A stretch of 64,000 nt of DNA from Dokdonia sinensis (lineage in GTDB: Bacteria; Bacteroidota; Bacteroidia; Flavobacteriales; Flavobacteriaceae), in contig NZ_REFV01000010.1 of NCBI RefSeq assembly GCF_003688895.1, forward strand, positions 1 to 64,000, written 5' to 3'. Below are positions 8,084-16,366 of this stretch, piece after piece. Every line of letters starts with the position of its first letter. Position 1 is the first letter of the stretch. Below the pieces are notes generated by a model. The model was not told the origin of the DNA and made no database searches. It was given only the letters and a program-made list of their open reading frames with translations. The translations under genes and the position numbers were made by a program.

Positions 8084-9373
8084 TTAAATTTTAATGATTT
8101 CCGCAAGTCGGCTTGTTAGTTCGCGCCTATGATATTTATTTATCTCAACAGATTTTACACTTAAATCTTTACTTGAGATAAAGCCCTTAAATTTCTCTAA
8201 AACAAAGTGCTTTATCTCTTCTTTCGAATTATATGTAAAGTACTTTCCAGCACCAGTCTGGTCTATAATTGCCTCAACATCTCCTTCGGCGGGACCTACT
8301 GCGAGGATAGGTCTGCGTGAAGCTAGATATTCAAATAATTTTCCTGCGATAATACCTTTAGTGATGGTGGCGTCTATTTCTATAAGCAACAAAATGGAGG
8401 CCTGTCGCTGTAATATCAACGCTTCTTTGTGGGATACATAACCCAATACTTCTAAGTTTTCGGCGAGTCCTTGGGTGGCGATGGAGTCTATGACTTCTTG
8501 GCTTACTTTTCCGGCTAGTTTTATTTTTAACGCTTTCGCGAAAGCGGAATACTCTTCTTTCAACTGCGCAATTGCCTTCCACAATGATTTAGGATTACGG
8601 TCAGACAGCAAAGAACCGACGTGTGAAATGGTAAAAGTGTCGTCCACCGGAACCTCTGGAATTCCCTCATCATCAAACCCATTAGTAATCACGTGAATAG
8701 GTTTTTGTGTAATCGCCTCAAATTCTCTAGCTGTAGAAGGGCTTGTGACTATAACTTTATCTGCCATTTGTAATACCTCCTGCTCTAGCCTTTTATGCTT
8801 TGCCTTTGTATTTGTGGTCATTTTAAGCTTGTCGTGATACCCAATTGTAGTCCACGGGTCACGAAAATCTGTGATCCATTGCATTTCTGGAAACTCCTTT
8901 TTAAGGCCAAGACCTATTAAATGCAAGCTGTGCGGAGGTCCGGTCGTAATGATGGTCTCAATGCTGTTATCTGAAATATACTTCCTAAGAAACCGCACAG
9001 AAGGCTTTACCCAAAGGATGCGTGCATCAGGAACAAAGAAATTTCCGCGGATGTATAGCATCGCTTTTTGCAAGAAACTTTGCTTTCTCTCCTTTGGAAT
9101 AATTCCTGAGGAAATTGATTTTGTTTGCTTTCGCGAAAGCTTACTCGCCCACCCATAAGGCTCCGTGATAGGATGTTTTATAATTGTGATGCCCTGAGTG
9201 ACTTCATTAACTAAAGTCTCGTCCACCAAAGGATAACTAGGATTTTCAGGGATAAAAACTACAGGCTCAATACCAAATTCTGGTAAATACTTTACAAACT
9301 TAAGCCACCGCTGTACGCCTGGTCCACCCGCGGGAGGCCAATAGTAACATATGATAAGTGCTTTTTCAGCCAT
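8084..9373 (-). CDS. Glycosyltransferase, GT4 family
   Basis: The 429-residue protein begins with the GT-B opening loop (LIICYYWPPAGGPGVQRWLK). Its second half has the nucleotide-sugar donor region: FTISHVGSLLSDRNPKSLWK, then an EVLGYVSHKEAL segment and GIIAGKLFEYLASRRPILAV (the E-x7-E-like stretch). It should transfer a sugar to a lipid- or polymer-linked acceptor at the inner membrane. It lies between the YfhO-like gene (1-base gap) and the flippase. Two copies of the iterated palindrome fall inside it, one read as AFAKA and one as LSRK, both between conserved blocks. Donor and acceptor cannot be told. Confidence 0.88.
   Translation of the reverse strand: MAEKALIICYYWPPAGGPGVQRWLKFVKYLPEFGIEPVVFIPENPSYPLVDETLVNEVTQGITIIKHPITEPYGWASKLSRKQTKSISSGIIPKERKQSFLQKAMLYIRGNFFVPDARILWVKPSVRFLRKYISDNSIETIITTGPPHSLHLIGLGLKKEFPEMQWITDFRDPWTTIGYHDKLKMTTNTKAKHKRLEQEVLQMADKVIVTSPSTAREFEAITQKPIHVITNGFDDEGIPEVPVDDTFTISHVGSLLSDRNPKSLWKAIAQLKEEYSAFAKALKIKLAGKVSQEVIDSIATQGLAENLEVLGYVSHKEALILQRQASILLLIEIDATITKGIIAGKLFEYLASRRPILAVGPAEGDVEAIIDQTGAGKYFTYNSKEEIKHFVLEKFKGFISSKDLSVKSVEINKYHRRELTSRLAEIIKI
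8531..8546. repeat. Iterated palindrome, full 16-mer
   Basis: Perfect copy in the GT4 gene, read as AFAKA; flanked by GGAAT. Confidence 0.95.
9127..9140. repeat. Iterated palindrome, 14-mer
   Basis: GCTTTCGCGAAAGC, second copy in the GT4 gene, read as LSRK about 600 bp from the first. Confidence 0.93.
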
Positions 9374-9374
9374 T

Positions 9375-11801
9375 TTATGCGGCTTCTTCTTTCTTTGATT
9401 CCTTCCAAGTATAAAACAAACCTCCTAGAACCAAGATTACGAGGAGTAAACTGCTCGCCAGGGTGATGGTGCTTCCTGTTTTTACAACTTGCGGATCAAA
9501 AACAAACGCAATGGTGTGATTCCCGGCAGGAACCTTAATGCCACGCAACATATAATTTACGGGATATATTTCAGTAGGATTACCATCTATAGTTGCTTTC
9601 CAGCCGTGTTCGTAATATGCTTCGGCAAAAACTGCAAAGCCTTCTTTGCTATTATTGGACTCATAAACCAGCTCATTAGGTTCGGATTTTATGACTTTAA
9701 TGATGGCAGTGCTGTCTTTTGTAAGTTGCTGTGCTCCTATCTCGTTTTTGTATTTCTCACGAATGACTACGGTTTCCTTAGTATTTATTTCGCGTAAAGC
9801 GTTATACTCGGCATTGTAATCTGGCACATACTGTATATCGTTTACAAACCAAGCAGGGCCATTTGCATACGGATTGCGCTGTGTATACATCGCTCCTTTA
9901 TTATCTTGAATGATATACTTGACATTGAGCATATTAAGGGCACCCACATTTCCTGAAGCAATGAGATTATATACATCCTCCATACGTTGTGGTCGTACGG
10001 CAGAATAGCCATTAAGCGAATTAAAGAAGTAAGCCGCGTGTGACTGGTTGTAACCACGATACTGGTCCAGCACTCTGAAATAGCCGTCGTCCTCAAGGAT
10101 CTTCTTATCGGCTGGAGTAGGCTCAAAGTTTTGGGCATATTTTCGCTCGGTGATAAAATTTTCTTCGGTTACACTGCGGCGGTCAACGCCTACAAGGTCA
10201 AAAAGGATGATACAACCTATTAAAACGATGCCGATATTTTCTTTAATTTTCGCTTTAAGCGACAACCAAAGAATTCCTCCCAAGGTCAATACCAGAAGCA
10301 ATGAACGTAAACTGTCGCTTTTTAATATGGTAAGTCGGTCGGCTTTTATTGAATTGAGGATTTCAGGTTGTTCGATGGCCATTCTACCTTCCGCATCAGA
10401 ACGAAGGTCAAAAAGACTACCCCCAAAGAGAAAGAAAACCAAGCATAACCCACCTAAAATTCCTACAGCTATGAATAGCTTCTTAGTCTTCACTGCACTA
10501 TCCTCTCGCTGATTATAAAATTGGTGCAATCCTATCACTGCTGCAATGGGGAACAACAACTCAAGAATCACTTGAATACTCGTAATCGCTCGAAACTTAT
10601 TGTATAAGGGCACATAATCAACAAAAAATCGTGATACCCCCTCAAAATTCTTACCCCAGCTCAAAACTAAGGAGAACACAATCCCGCCGATGAGCCACCA
10701 GCGCAATCTTCCTTTTATGAGAAATAATCCTAGTAAGCCCAGTAAAACAACCGTTACTCCTATATATGGTGGATCCTCAACAAATGGCTGGTCACCCCAG
10801 TATAAACTTGTAGTCTGCGCATAATAATTTGCTTCCTCTGATGGAACCTGTAAATTGATAAGTTTCTTATAAAAAGCTGAGTCACGTCCCAGGTCTGAAG
10901 CACGCCCAGATCCGAAGAGCTTAGGGATAAATAAGTTAAATGACTCTGTAATCCCGTAGCTCCACTGGGTAATAGTTTCAAAGTCAAGACCGTCCGTAGT
11001 TGTGGACTCGGTTGGATTTTCAGGAGTTAGCAGTTTTTCTCCCCGTATACTTGCTTTGGCGTATTCGGCAGTACTTAGAAGTGTTGTTGCATTAGTCGCT
11101 AGTCCCAATAAAACTGCAAGGACTAAAATTCCTACAGCCTTAAAGAAGTGGGGTAATTGCTTACGCTTAAAAGCATCTACCAGATAGGCAATTCCTAAAA
11201 TAAGCACGAGAAATCCTAAATAATAGGTCATCTGGTAGTGATTGGCCTGTATCTCCAGCCCCATCGCCACTGCAGTGAGCAGGAATCCCCACAAGTACCG
11301 CTTCTGGAAGGTCATAATTATACCAGCCAAAACCAATGGAAAATAGCCTATCGCGTGCGCCTTGGAATTATGCCCTACACCAATTATAATTATCAAATAT
11401 GCCGAAAACCCAAACGCTAGTGCCCCGAGAACCCCGAGTTTCCAAGGAACCCGCATTACAAGCATTAAAATATAGAAACTAAAAAAATATAGAAAAAGAT
11501 AGTCGGCTGGACGGGGTAAAAAACGAATCGCGCGATCCAGCTTGTCCATGTAATCGTGAGGAAAATAAGCGCCCATCTGGTAGGTAGGCATTCCGCCGAA
11601 TGCTCCGTTAGTCCAATAAGTCTCCTCCCCTGTCTCTGCTCTAAACTGGCGGTGCTGCTGCGCCATTCCTTCATACTGCTTGATATCGTTTTGATACAGC
11701 ATTTTTCCAGAAAGCACAGGATTAAAAAATAAAAGAGAAACTGCAATAAAGCCGAAAATCACTAAAATGTGCGGTAATAGTTGCTTCAAAGATGTGGGCA
11801 T
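9375..11801 (-). CDS. YfhO-like integral membrane protein (possible GT-C type glycosyltransferase)
   Basis: The 808-residue protein has an N-terminal membrane part of about 11-12 helices with a large extracytoplasmic loop after the first (YQNDIKQYEGMAQQHRQFRAE, then TNGAFGGMPTYQMG). A second soluble region (about 570-770) and a final helix (ASSLLLVILVLGGLFYTW) follow. This is the arrangement of bacterial YfhO proteins; in Firmicutes YfhO modifies teichoic acids with sugars. The late segment (AYYEHGWKATIDGNPTEIYPVN, LRGIKVPAGNHTIAFVF) is the conserved C-terminal beta domain. As first gene of the operon with a GT4 enzyme and a flippase it probably adds sugars outside the inner membrane. That role is inferred. 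Confidence 0.8.
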   Translation of the reverse strand: MPTSLKQLLPHILVIFGFIAVSLLFFNPVLSGKMLYQNDIKQYEGMAQQHRQFRAETGEETYWTNGAFGGMPTYQMGAYFPHDYMDKLDRAIRFLPRPADYLFLYFFSFYILMLVMRVPWKLGVLGALAFGFSAYLIIIIGVGHNSKAHAIGYFPLVLAGIIMTFQKRYLWGFLLTAVAMGLEIQANHYQMTYYLGFLVLILGIAYLVDAFKRKQLPHFFKAVGILVLAVLLGLATNATTLLSTAEYAKASIRGEKLLTPENPTESTTTDGLDFETITQWSYGITESFNLFIPKLFGSGRASDLGRDSAFYKKLINLQVPSEEANYYAQTTSLYWGDQPFVEDPPYIGVTVVLLGLLGLFLIKGRLRWWLIGGIVFSLVLSWGKNFEGVSRFFVDYVPLYNKFRAITSIQVILELLFPIAAVIGLHQFYNQREDSAVKTKKLFIAVGILGGLCLVFFLFGGSLFDLRSDAEGRMAIEQPEILNSIKADRLTILKSDSLRSLLLVLTLGGILWLSLKAKIKENIGIVLIGCIILFDLVGVDRRSVTEENFITERKYAQNFEPTPADKKILEDDGYFRVLDQYRGYNQSHAAYFFNSLNGYSAVRPQRMEDVYNLIASGNVGALNMLNVKYIIQDNKGAMYTQRNPYANGPAWFVNDIQYVPDYNAEYNALREINTKETVVIREKYKNEIGAQQLTKDSTAIIKVIKSEPNELVYESNNSKEGFAVFAEAYYEHGWKATIDGNPTEIYPVNYMLRGIKVPAGNHTIAFVFDPQVVKTGSTITLASSLLLVILVLGGLFYTWKESKKEEAA

Positions 11802-11863
11802 AGGAACATATTAAATTGTCATTTACAAAAGAACGGAAAATTAAGGGAAATATGTAAACAAAA

Positions 11864-11887
11864 AAATCCCGCCATAAAGCGGGATTT
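11864..11887. terminator. Intrinsic terminator of the sigma/DUF4252 operon
   Basis: The 9-bp arms AAATCCCGC and GCGGGATTT enclose a 6-base loop and are followed leftwards by T7. It ends the operon running from 13966 to 11918. Confidence 0.85.
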
Positions 11888-11917
11888 CAGGTTGTTCAAC
11901 ACCTTGGAGTAGCGCGT

Positions 11918-12466
11918 TTAGTTGTCCTTAAAGACATCCATCACTCCTTCAAACTGAGATACGTCAATACCTCCCTTTTCCATAGTTTGCGCTAGTTTCA
12001 TCATATCGCCTATGTTCATATCGTCTCCCAAGAGACGTGCGAGCATAAATCCTTTTGTATCATCTGCTACAAAGACAATCATCTCATCTATAGCTTCTTC
12101 TTCTCCTTTAAAGAAAAGTTTCATAGCCCCCATATCAGAATTTGCTTTCATAAGCTCCTCATAGTCATCTCCAGCGAGGATTGTGTTTACTTTTACTTTC
12201 TCCGCTTCATAATTTGCTTCCGTAGTACTATTGCGTTGATATGCCATAATATTGATCTTACGAACGGTCTTGAGTACCTTCTTTTGCTCCTCATTCAAAG
12301 CATCGCTGTCTTTACTTATAAGACTCGTAGGGATGTCCACAAGAACAAAATCTCCATTTTCTTGATTGTCTACATAGTATTCTTGCAAGGACTGTTTATC
12401 GTTACAACTTACCAGGGTTACAAGTCCGAAAGCAGCAATCGTTATTATTTTAAGTAGTGCTTTCAT
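11918..12466 (-). CDS. DUF4252 lipoprotein
   Basis: The 182-residue protein has a lipobox (TLVSC, Cys21) and a DUF4252 domain with the typical central KTVRKINIMAYQ strand, the DDYEELMKANSDMGAMKLFFK stretch and a late MLARLLGDDMNIGDMMKLAQ segment. DUF4252 proteins are small envelope proteins of Bacteroidetes, usually next to an ECF sigma/anti-sigma pair, as here. It is the last gene of that operon and is paired with a second, non-lipidated DUF4252 protein 4 bases upstream. The biochemical role is unknown. Confidence 0.85.
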   Translation of the reverse strand: MKALLKIITIAAFGLVTLVSCNDKQSLQEYYVDNQENGDFVLVDIPTSLISKDSDALNEEQKKVLKTVRKINIMAYQRNSTTEANYEAEKVKVNTILAGDDYEELMKANSDMGAMKLFFKGEEEAIDEMIVFVADDTKGFMLARLLGDDMNIGDMMKLAQTMEKGGIDVSQFEGVMDVFKDN

Positions 12467-12470
12467 AGTT

Positions 12471-13007
12471 TTATGATTTTTTTGCTTTATCTACGTTCTT
12501 TAGTTCTTCACTCCCTTTAAAATCAAACTCTTGGGCAAGTTTTGAAATTTGCTTTAAATCTATATCTCCAGTGAGTTGGAAGAATACAGCTCTATTCTCT
12601 CCTTCAATGTTTCCATTGAGGAACATTACAAATTCACTTACGTAGTCCTCATTCTTTCCTTCTTTGTAATAGAATTTTGCCGTTCCTTCATCTCCAGAAG
12701 CACGCATCAATTCTTGCAATGTCCCTTTCCCTAGGTATCCTTTCATTGCTGTAGACATTTGCCCCATCACAGCATCATCCTTAGAAGTAAACATCTTGAT
12801 ATTCTTAAGATTATCTACTAAATCCTTGTATGCCTTAATTTCTGGGTCTGCACCATCCAGATCAACTTTGCTCAATAATTTGAACATCTTTTGATTCATA
12901 ATAAGTGACTGAACACCTTTTGTGTCTTCAAATTTGTCAAACTCATTTTGCGCCTGCATTCCTACTGAGAACACTGCACATATTGCTACTATAATTAACT
13001 TTTTCAT
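12471..13007 (-). CDS. DUF4252 periplasmic protein
   Basis: The 178-residue protein has a cleavable signal peptide (residues 1-20, ending VGMQAQ) and a DUF4252 domain (LKNIKMFTS, LQELMRASGDEGTAKFYYKE, FFQLTGDIDLKQISKLAQEF). It is a diverged paralogue of the lipoprotein encoded just downstream, so the pair probably arose by tandem duplication and may work together in the envelope. Operon context with the sigma factor and the membrane anti-sigma candidate suggests it belongs to an envelope stress or signalling regulon. Confidence 0.85.
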   Translation of the reverse strand: MKKLIIVAICAVFSVGMQAQNEFDKFEDTKGVQSLIMNQKMFKLLSKVDLDGADPEIKAYKDLVDNLKNIKMFTSKDDAVMGQMSTAMKGYLGKGTLQELMRASGDEGTAKFYYKEGKNEDYVSEFVMFLNGNIEGENRAVFFQLTGDIDLKQISKLAQEFDFKGSEELKNVDKAKKS

Positions 13008-13032
13008 CGTTATTGTTTTTTAAATTTTAATT

Positions 13033-13470
13033 CTAATTTGTTATAAATGGTGCTGGAGCATTCTGAAATTCTGATACCACCTCCAGCTGTGCAGTACTTT
13101 GATTAAACATTTTAGACATTACTCCAAAAGCTTGCTTTGCCTTTAGTACAGCAACTTCTTCATTTTCATAGGTTCCTTCGTATCCTGCGTTTTGGTTAAG
13201 TTGGGAAAATAGGCCTATGGCGATGATTACCGTTGCCGCTACGCTGGCTATCCAGCTCCAGTTGCGTTTCTTAGATGGTATTTTGATGGTAGTGGGTAGT
13301 GTTTCTTGTTGCGCTTTCGCGAAAGCGGAAAACATCCCACAATATACTTCTAGATGAGGAGCAACGTCCTCTCCAGTGAAGTAATCGCGTAGGGTTTTCT
13401 CCTCGACCAAAGTCGTCTCGCCCTCAAAATAGCGTTCCAATAAAACCTCAATCCTTTTAACGGATTCCAT
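13033..13470 (-). CDS. Putative membrane anti-sigma factor
   Basis: The 145-residue protein has an N-terminal cytoplasmic part (about 1-68) opening with an I-x-x-LLERYFEGETTL motif common in Bacteroidetes proteins paired with ECF sigma factors. One membrane helix (about 71-90, WIASVAATVIIAIGLFSQ) and a short periplasmic tail follow. It overlaps the sigma gene by 14 bases. By position and layout it should hold the sigma factor at the membrane; no zinc-type anti-sigma motif is visible. The palindrome is read as AFAKA in the cytoplasmic linker. Confidence 0.7.
   Translation of the reverse strand: MESVKRIEVLLERYFEGETTLVEEKTLRDYFTGEDVAPHLEVYCGMFSAFAKAQQETLPTTIKIPSKKRNWSWIASVAATVIIAIGLFSQLNQNAGYEGTYENEEVAVLKAKQAFGVMSKMFNQSTAQLEVVSEFQNAPAPFITN
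13312..13327. repeat. Iterated palindrome, full 16-mer
   Basis: Perfect copy in the anti-sigma candidate gene, read as AFAKA just before the membrane helix. Confidence 0.95.
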
Positions 13471-13966
13471 AATTCTGTTTTTTTATTAGTCCTTCTCTTA
13501 GTGTTTTTCTCGCTCTGGACAAAGCCACCCTCACGGCAGTTTCATTCATCTCAAGCATCTCTGCAATCTCAGCATTGTCAAACTGTTCCACATCACGCAA
13601 CTGCACGATAAGTTGCTGTTGTTCTGGAAGTTGCTCCATTAACTTAAACAACCACTCCACCTCGTCATTTGCTTCTACTTGGCGCCCCGTGTTAGTGGAA
13701 CTGTCCTCGTAATTACTGTGAACAATTTTTAAATTATTACTGCTCTTTGCCTTAAGCTTATCGTAGCAATAATTTTTTGTCATTGTCATTGCAAAAGCTT
13801 CAACACTTCTGTAATCTTGAATCTTTGAACGTTTTGTCCATAACTTCAACAGGATTTCCTGTGTCGCATCCTGCGCCTCCTCTGCAGATACTAGCAATCG
13901 CTTTGCAACGCGATACACCTTATCTTTAAAAGGATTTACAAGAGTTATGAACGATTCTTGATTCAT
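13457..13966 (-). CDS. ECF-type RNA polymerase sigma factor
   Basis: The 169-residue protein has sigma region 2 (about 10-75; FKDKVYRVAKRLLVSAEEAQ, then DATQEILLKLW) and region 4 (about 110-160; LPEQQQLIVQLRDVEQFDNA, then EIAEMLEMNETAVRVALSRA) and no region 3, as in ECF sigma factors. It is the first gene of an operon with a membrane protein and two DUF4252 envelope proteins, so it probably drives its own operon among other targets. The regulon and the inducing signal cannot be read from the sequence. Confidence 0.9.
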   Translation of the reverse strand: MNQESFITLVNPFKDKVYRVAKRLLVSAEEAQDATQEILLKLWTKRSKIQDYRSVEAFAMTMTKNYCYDKLKAKSSNNLKIVHSNYEDSSTNTGRQVEANDEVEWLFKLMEQLPEQQQLIVQLRDVEQFDNAEIAEMLEMNETAVRVALSRARKTLREGLIKKQNYGIR

Positions 13967-14111
13967 TTGTTGTGGTTAGTTATCAGGTAGACGATGTACA
14001 TCTCAATTTGTTACAGCATAAATTTATAAGCCCACTATTTCTCGTAACGTTTTCTGTATTTAGTGGTCTAACTTATAGTTCTAATAACGTAAAATATTAA
14101 AATCTTACAGT

Positions 14112-14576
14112 ATGTTTCATAAAGTGAAAGTAATTCTCATAGTGGTGTGCGGTCTTTTGGCAGTTGCGACTTTAATAGACTTTGACTTTGATAGCGGGAC
14201 ATTTACGGAGCAAATAGAAGGTTCTGACCAGAAAAGACAGCGATATTATAATGCCGGCGGAAACTCACACAAGACCTTTAAAGTGTATACCAATAGTTTC
14301 AGTATTCCAGTCACCAAGGTTTTTTACAAGACAATACAAGAAGGTGATCAAGTTGTCGTAAGCAAATCGCTATTATTTGAAGAAATAAATAAGGTTGAAA
14401 ATGTCAGAACAACTGTAAGCGAGACCCACTCTATGCGCTATTTTTCTGGTCTCGCAATTCCAATATTGATGCTCATTGTGGCTGGGCTGGCTTTCAAGTT
14501 CAAGAATAAATATGAAACGCTCATTTTTGTAGTTTGTGTACTTACAATTGCAAATTTCATCTATATTCTAAATTAG
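14112..14576 (+). CDS. Membrane protein of unknown function
   Basis: The 154-residue protein has one N-terminal membrane helix (about 5-22), a polar extracytoplasmic stretch (about 25-118; includes RYYNAGGNSHKTFKVYTNSF) and two C-terminal helices (about 112-130 and 136-153). I do not recognise a family. It is divergent from the sigma operon and converges on the YkgJ-like gene with a 4-base gap. The composition matches its neighbours, so I treat it as a real gene. Confidence 0.6.
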   Translation: MFHKVKVILIVVCGLLAVATLIDFDFDSGTFTEQIEGSDQKRQRYYNAGGNSHKTFKVYTNSFSIPVTKVFYKTIQEGDQVVVSKSLLFEEINKVENVRTTVSETHSMRYFSGLAIPILMLIVAGLAFKFKNKYETLIFVVCVLTIANFIYILN

Positions 14577-14580
14577 ATCA

Positions 14581-15075
14581 CTACAATTTTATCCTCCGTT
14601 TCATTTTCTCCACAATATTGAAGGCAGCTGGACACATTTTTACGTTTTCTAACGTGAGCTTAGCTATTTGCTGGAATTTCTTTCGGTCTGTATGCGGAAA
14701 CTCTCTGCACGCTTTAGGTCTCACTTCATAAATAGAGCAATAGTTATCGGCTCCTAGAAAATGGCAGGGTGTGGTTTGCAGGACGTAATCTTTATCCTCA
14801 TCTATGCGCAAGAAGGCCTGAATAAAGTCAAATTCCTTCATTTTAAAGTGCTTGGAAATGCGTGAGATGTCTTTGTCGGTAAATAATGGGCCTGTTGTTT
14901 TACAGCAGTTTGCACATTCCAGACAATCTGTGCGCTCAAACTCCTCCTCGTGCAATTCTTGCATAACATAATCCAGATTCTTTGGTGGTTTTTTGCGCAG
15001 TTTTGCAAAGAACTTTTTGTTTTCGTTCTCCTTATCTTTGGCGAGCTGTGGCAAGGCTTTTATAACATCTTCCAT
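14581..15075 (-). CDS. YkgJ-family cysteine cluster protein
   Basis: The protein has the Cys pattern of the YkgJ/CxxCxxCC family: CLECANCCKTTGP, then CHFLGADNYCSIYEVRPKAC and a final MCPAAF. These cysteines probably bind zinc or an iron-sulfur cluster; the family role is unsettled. I start at the ATG at 15075 (MEDVIKALPQLA, 164 residues). The longer start at 15108 would overlap the divergent methyltransferase start and add residues with no family similarity. A -7 box (TACTTTTG at 15087-15080) lies 4 bases before this ATG. Confidence 0.85.
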   Translation of the reverse strand: MEDVIKALPQLAKDKENENKKFFAKLRKKPPKNLDYVMQELHEEEFERTDCLECANCCKTTGPLFTDKDISRISKHFKMKEFDFIQAFLRIDEDKDYVLQTTPCHFLGADNYCSIYEVRPKACREFPHTDRKKFQQIAKLTLENVKMCPAAFNIVEKMKRRIKL

Positions 15076-15079
15076 AGCG

Positions 15080-15087
15080 CAAAAGTA
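15080..15087 (-). promoter_or_regulatory. -7 promoter box 4 bases before the YkgJ-like ATG
   Basis: TACTTTTG on the reverse strand matches TAnnTTTG. It supports the start at 15075 and implies an mRNA with almost no 5' leader. The -33 element is not clear. Confidence 0.4.
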
Positions 15088-15097
15088 GCGATTACCT

Positions 15098-15805
15098 ATG
15101 GATAACATTGATATTTTCGGGCGTGCACTTCAGGATTATCACGAGGATTATTATTCAGAGGACATTGTCGTGCACTCCTCTATCGCCGAAGATGATGTGA
15201 TTCCCATCCCCTATTTATTTCGTGAGTTTGAAGAGATGCCAGTTATTGAGCAAAAGGCGCTTGAGCTTTGCAAAGGAAAAACGCTGGACATCGGCTTCGG
15301 TGCTGGTAGCCACTTAATGTGGTTGCAAGACAACGATATTGATGCTAGTGGAATTGATATTAGTGAAGGTGCGGTTACGCTTTCGCGAAAGCGTACTCTA
15401 AAAAACACGCATCACGCTCATCTTTTAGAATATCAAGGTACTTACGACACACTATTATTGCTGATGAACGGCACAGGAATTTTTGAAAAAGTATCCAAAG
15501 TAGACGAATACCTAAAACATTTAAAATCACTCCTCGCCGAAGGTGGACAAATTTTAATAGATGGCTCCGATATTAAATATATGTACGAGGACGAGGACGG
15601 CGGGTTATGGATTGATACGCATCGTGACTATTACGGGGAAGTGACGTATGCTATGAGCTATAAAGGGCAACGTGGAGCAACCTTTGACTGGCTCTACTTG
15701 GATTTTGAGCTTTTGAAATATTACGCAAATAAAAATGAGCTCAACTGTGAGCTCATTTTAGAAGGTGACCATTACGAGTATCTCGCACGGCTTACTGTTG
15801 CATAA
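15098..15805 (+). CDS. Class I SAM-dependent methyltransferase
   Basis: The 235-residue protein has a Rossmann-type SAM-binding motif I (TLDIGFGAGSHLMWL, about 61-75), an acidic end of strand 2 (DIDASGIDISEGAV) and a later motif (LLAEGGQILIDGSDI). The C-terminal DFELLKYYANKNELNCE helix is typical of this group. The substrate is unknown. It is divergent from the YkgJ-like gene, only 22 bases apart, and its 3' end overlaps the convergent DUF2059 gene by 14 bases. The palindrome is read as LSRKR just after motif II. Confidence 0.85.
   Translation: MDNIDIFGRALQDYHEDYYSEDIVVHSSIAEDDVIPIPYLFREFEEMPVIEQKALELCKGKTLDIGFGAGSHLMWLQDNDIDASGIDISEGAVTLSRKRTLKNTHHAHLLEYQGTYDTLLLLMNGTGIFEKVSKVDEYLKHLKSLLAEGGQILIDGSDIKYMYEDEDGGLWIDTHRDYYGEVTYAMSYKGQRGATFDWLYLDFELLKYYANKNELNCELILEGDHYEYLARLTVA
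15378..15393. repeat. Iterated palindrome, full 16-mer
   Basis: Perfect copy in the methyltransferase gene, read as LSRKR; TTAC precedes and TAC follows, the same extension as at 1456. Confidence 0.95.
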
Positions 15806-16328
15806 CGTGCCCTTTTTCGGCAAGTTTGTCAACCATCATTTTATAGAGATCTCGACTCCAGATTTCTGAAACTTCACCTACACTGCGGGATATTTTATCT
15901 TTGGAGGTCAAGATTTTTTTTCCAGTATCTGTATTATAGAAAAAACTTACATCATTGCGCTGGGCATCTGTCAGAGCCGTCTGGTCCTTAAGCAGTTGTT
16001 GTCCTGCCTCGGTTTGATAAAAGGAAATCATATTCTTGATATCATCTTGGGTATACGTGCCACGATAAGCAGAAACTAACATCGCCTTGATACGTCCTAT
16101 CTCACCAGAGCTCGCATCTCTGAGCTCATCCCAAGTAGCAGGTGTTACATCGTTAGATGCATATTGCCTTTTTAATAGTTCGAACAATTGATCTATAGCA
16201 TTTCGATATTGTTCGGTTGTTCCATTGAGACTCAAAAGATCTAGCACATCTTCCCTGTAAGAAGATTCTTGAGCCGATGCACTTAATGTTATCGTAAATG
16301 CAAATAGGATACATAATATTTTTTTCAT
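15792..16328 (-). CDS. DUF2059 secreted protein
   Basis: The 178-residue protein has a signal peptide (about 1-19, ending LSASAQ) and a DUF2059 domain in the second half (about 85-150), with the diagnostic YTQDDIKNMISFYQTEAGQQ stretch followed by LLKDQTAL. DUF2059 proteins are helical and periplasmic, with no established activity. It overlaps the end of the methyltransferase gene tail to tail. Confidence 0.85.
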   Translation of the reverse strand: MKKILCILFAFTITLSASAQESSYREDVLDLLSLNGTTEQYRNAIDQLFELLKRQYASNDVTPATWDELRDASSGEIGRIKAMLVSAYRGTYTQDDIKNMISFYQTEAGQQLLKDQTALTDAQRNDVSFFYNTDTGKKILTSKDKISRSVGEVSEIWSRDLYKMMVDKLAEKGHVMQQ

Positions 16329-16366
16329 CTTTACAGTTCTATTTATAAGGACTAAATATATAAAAA

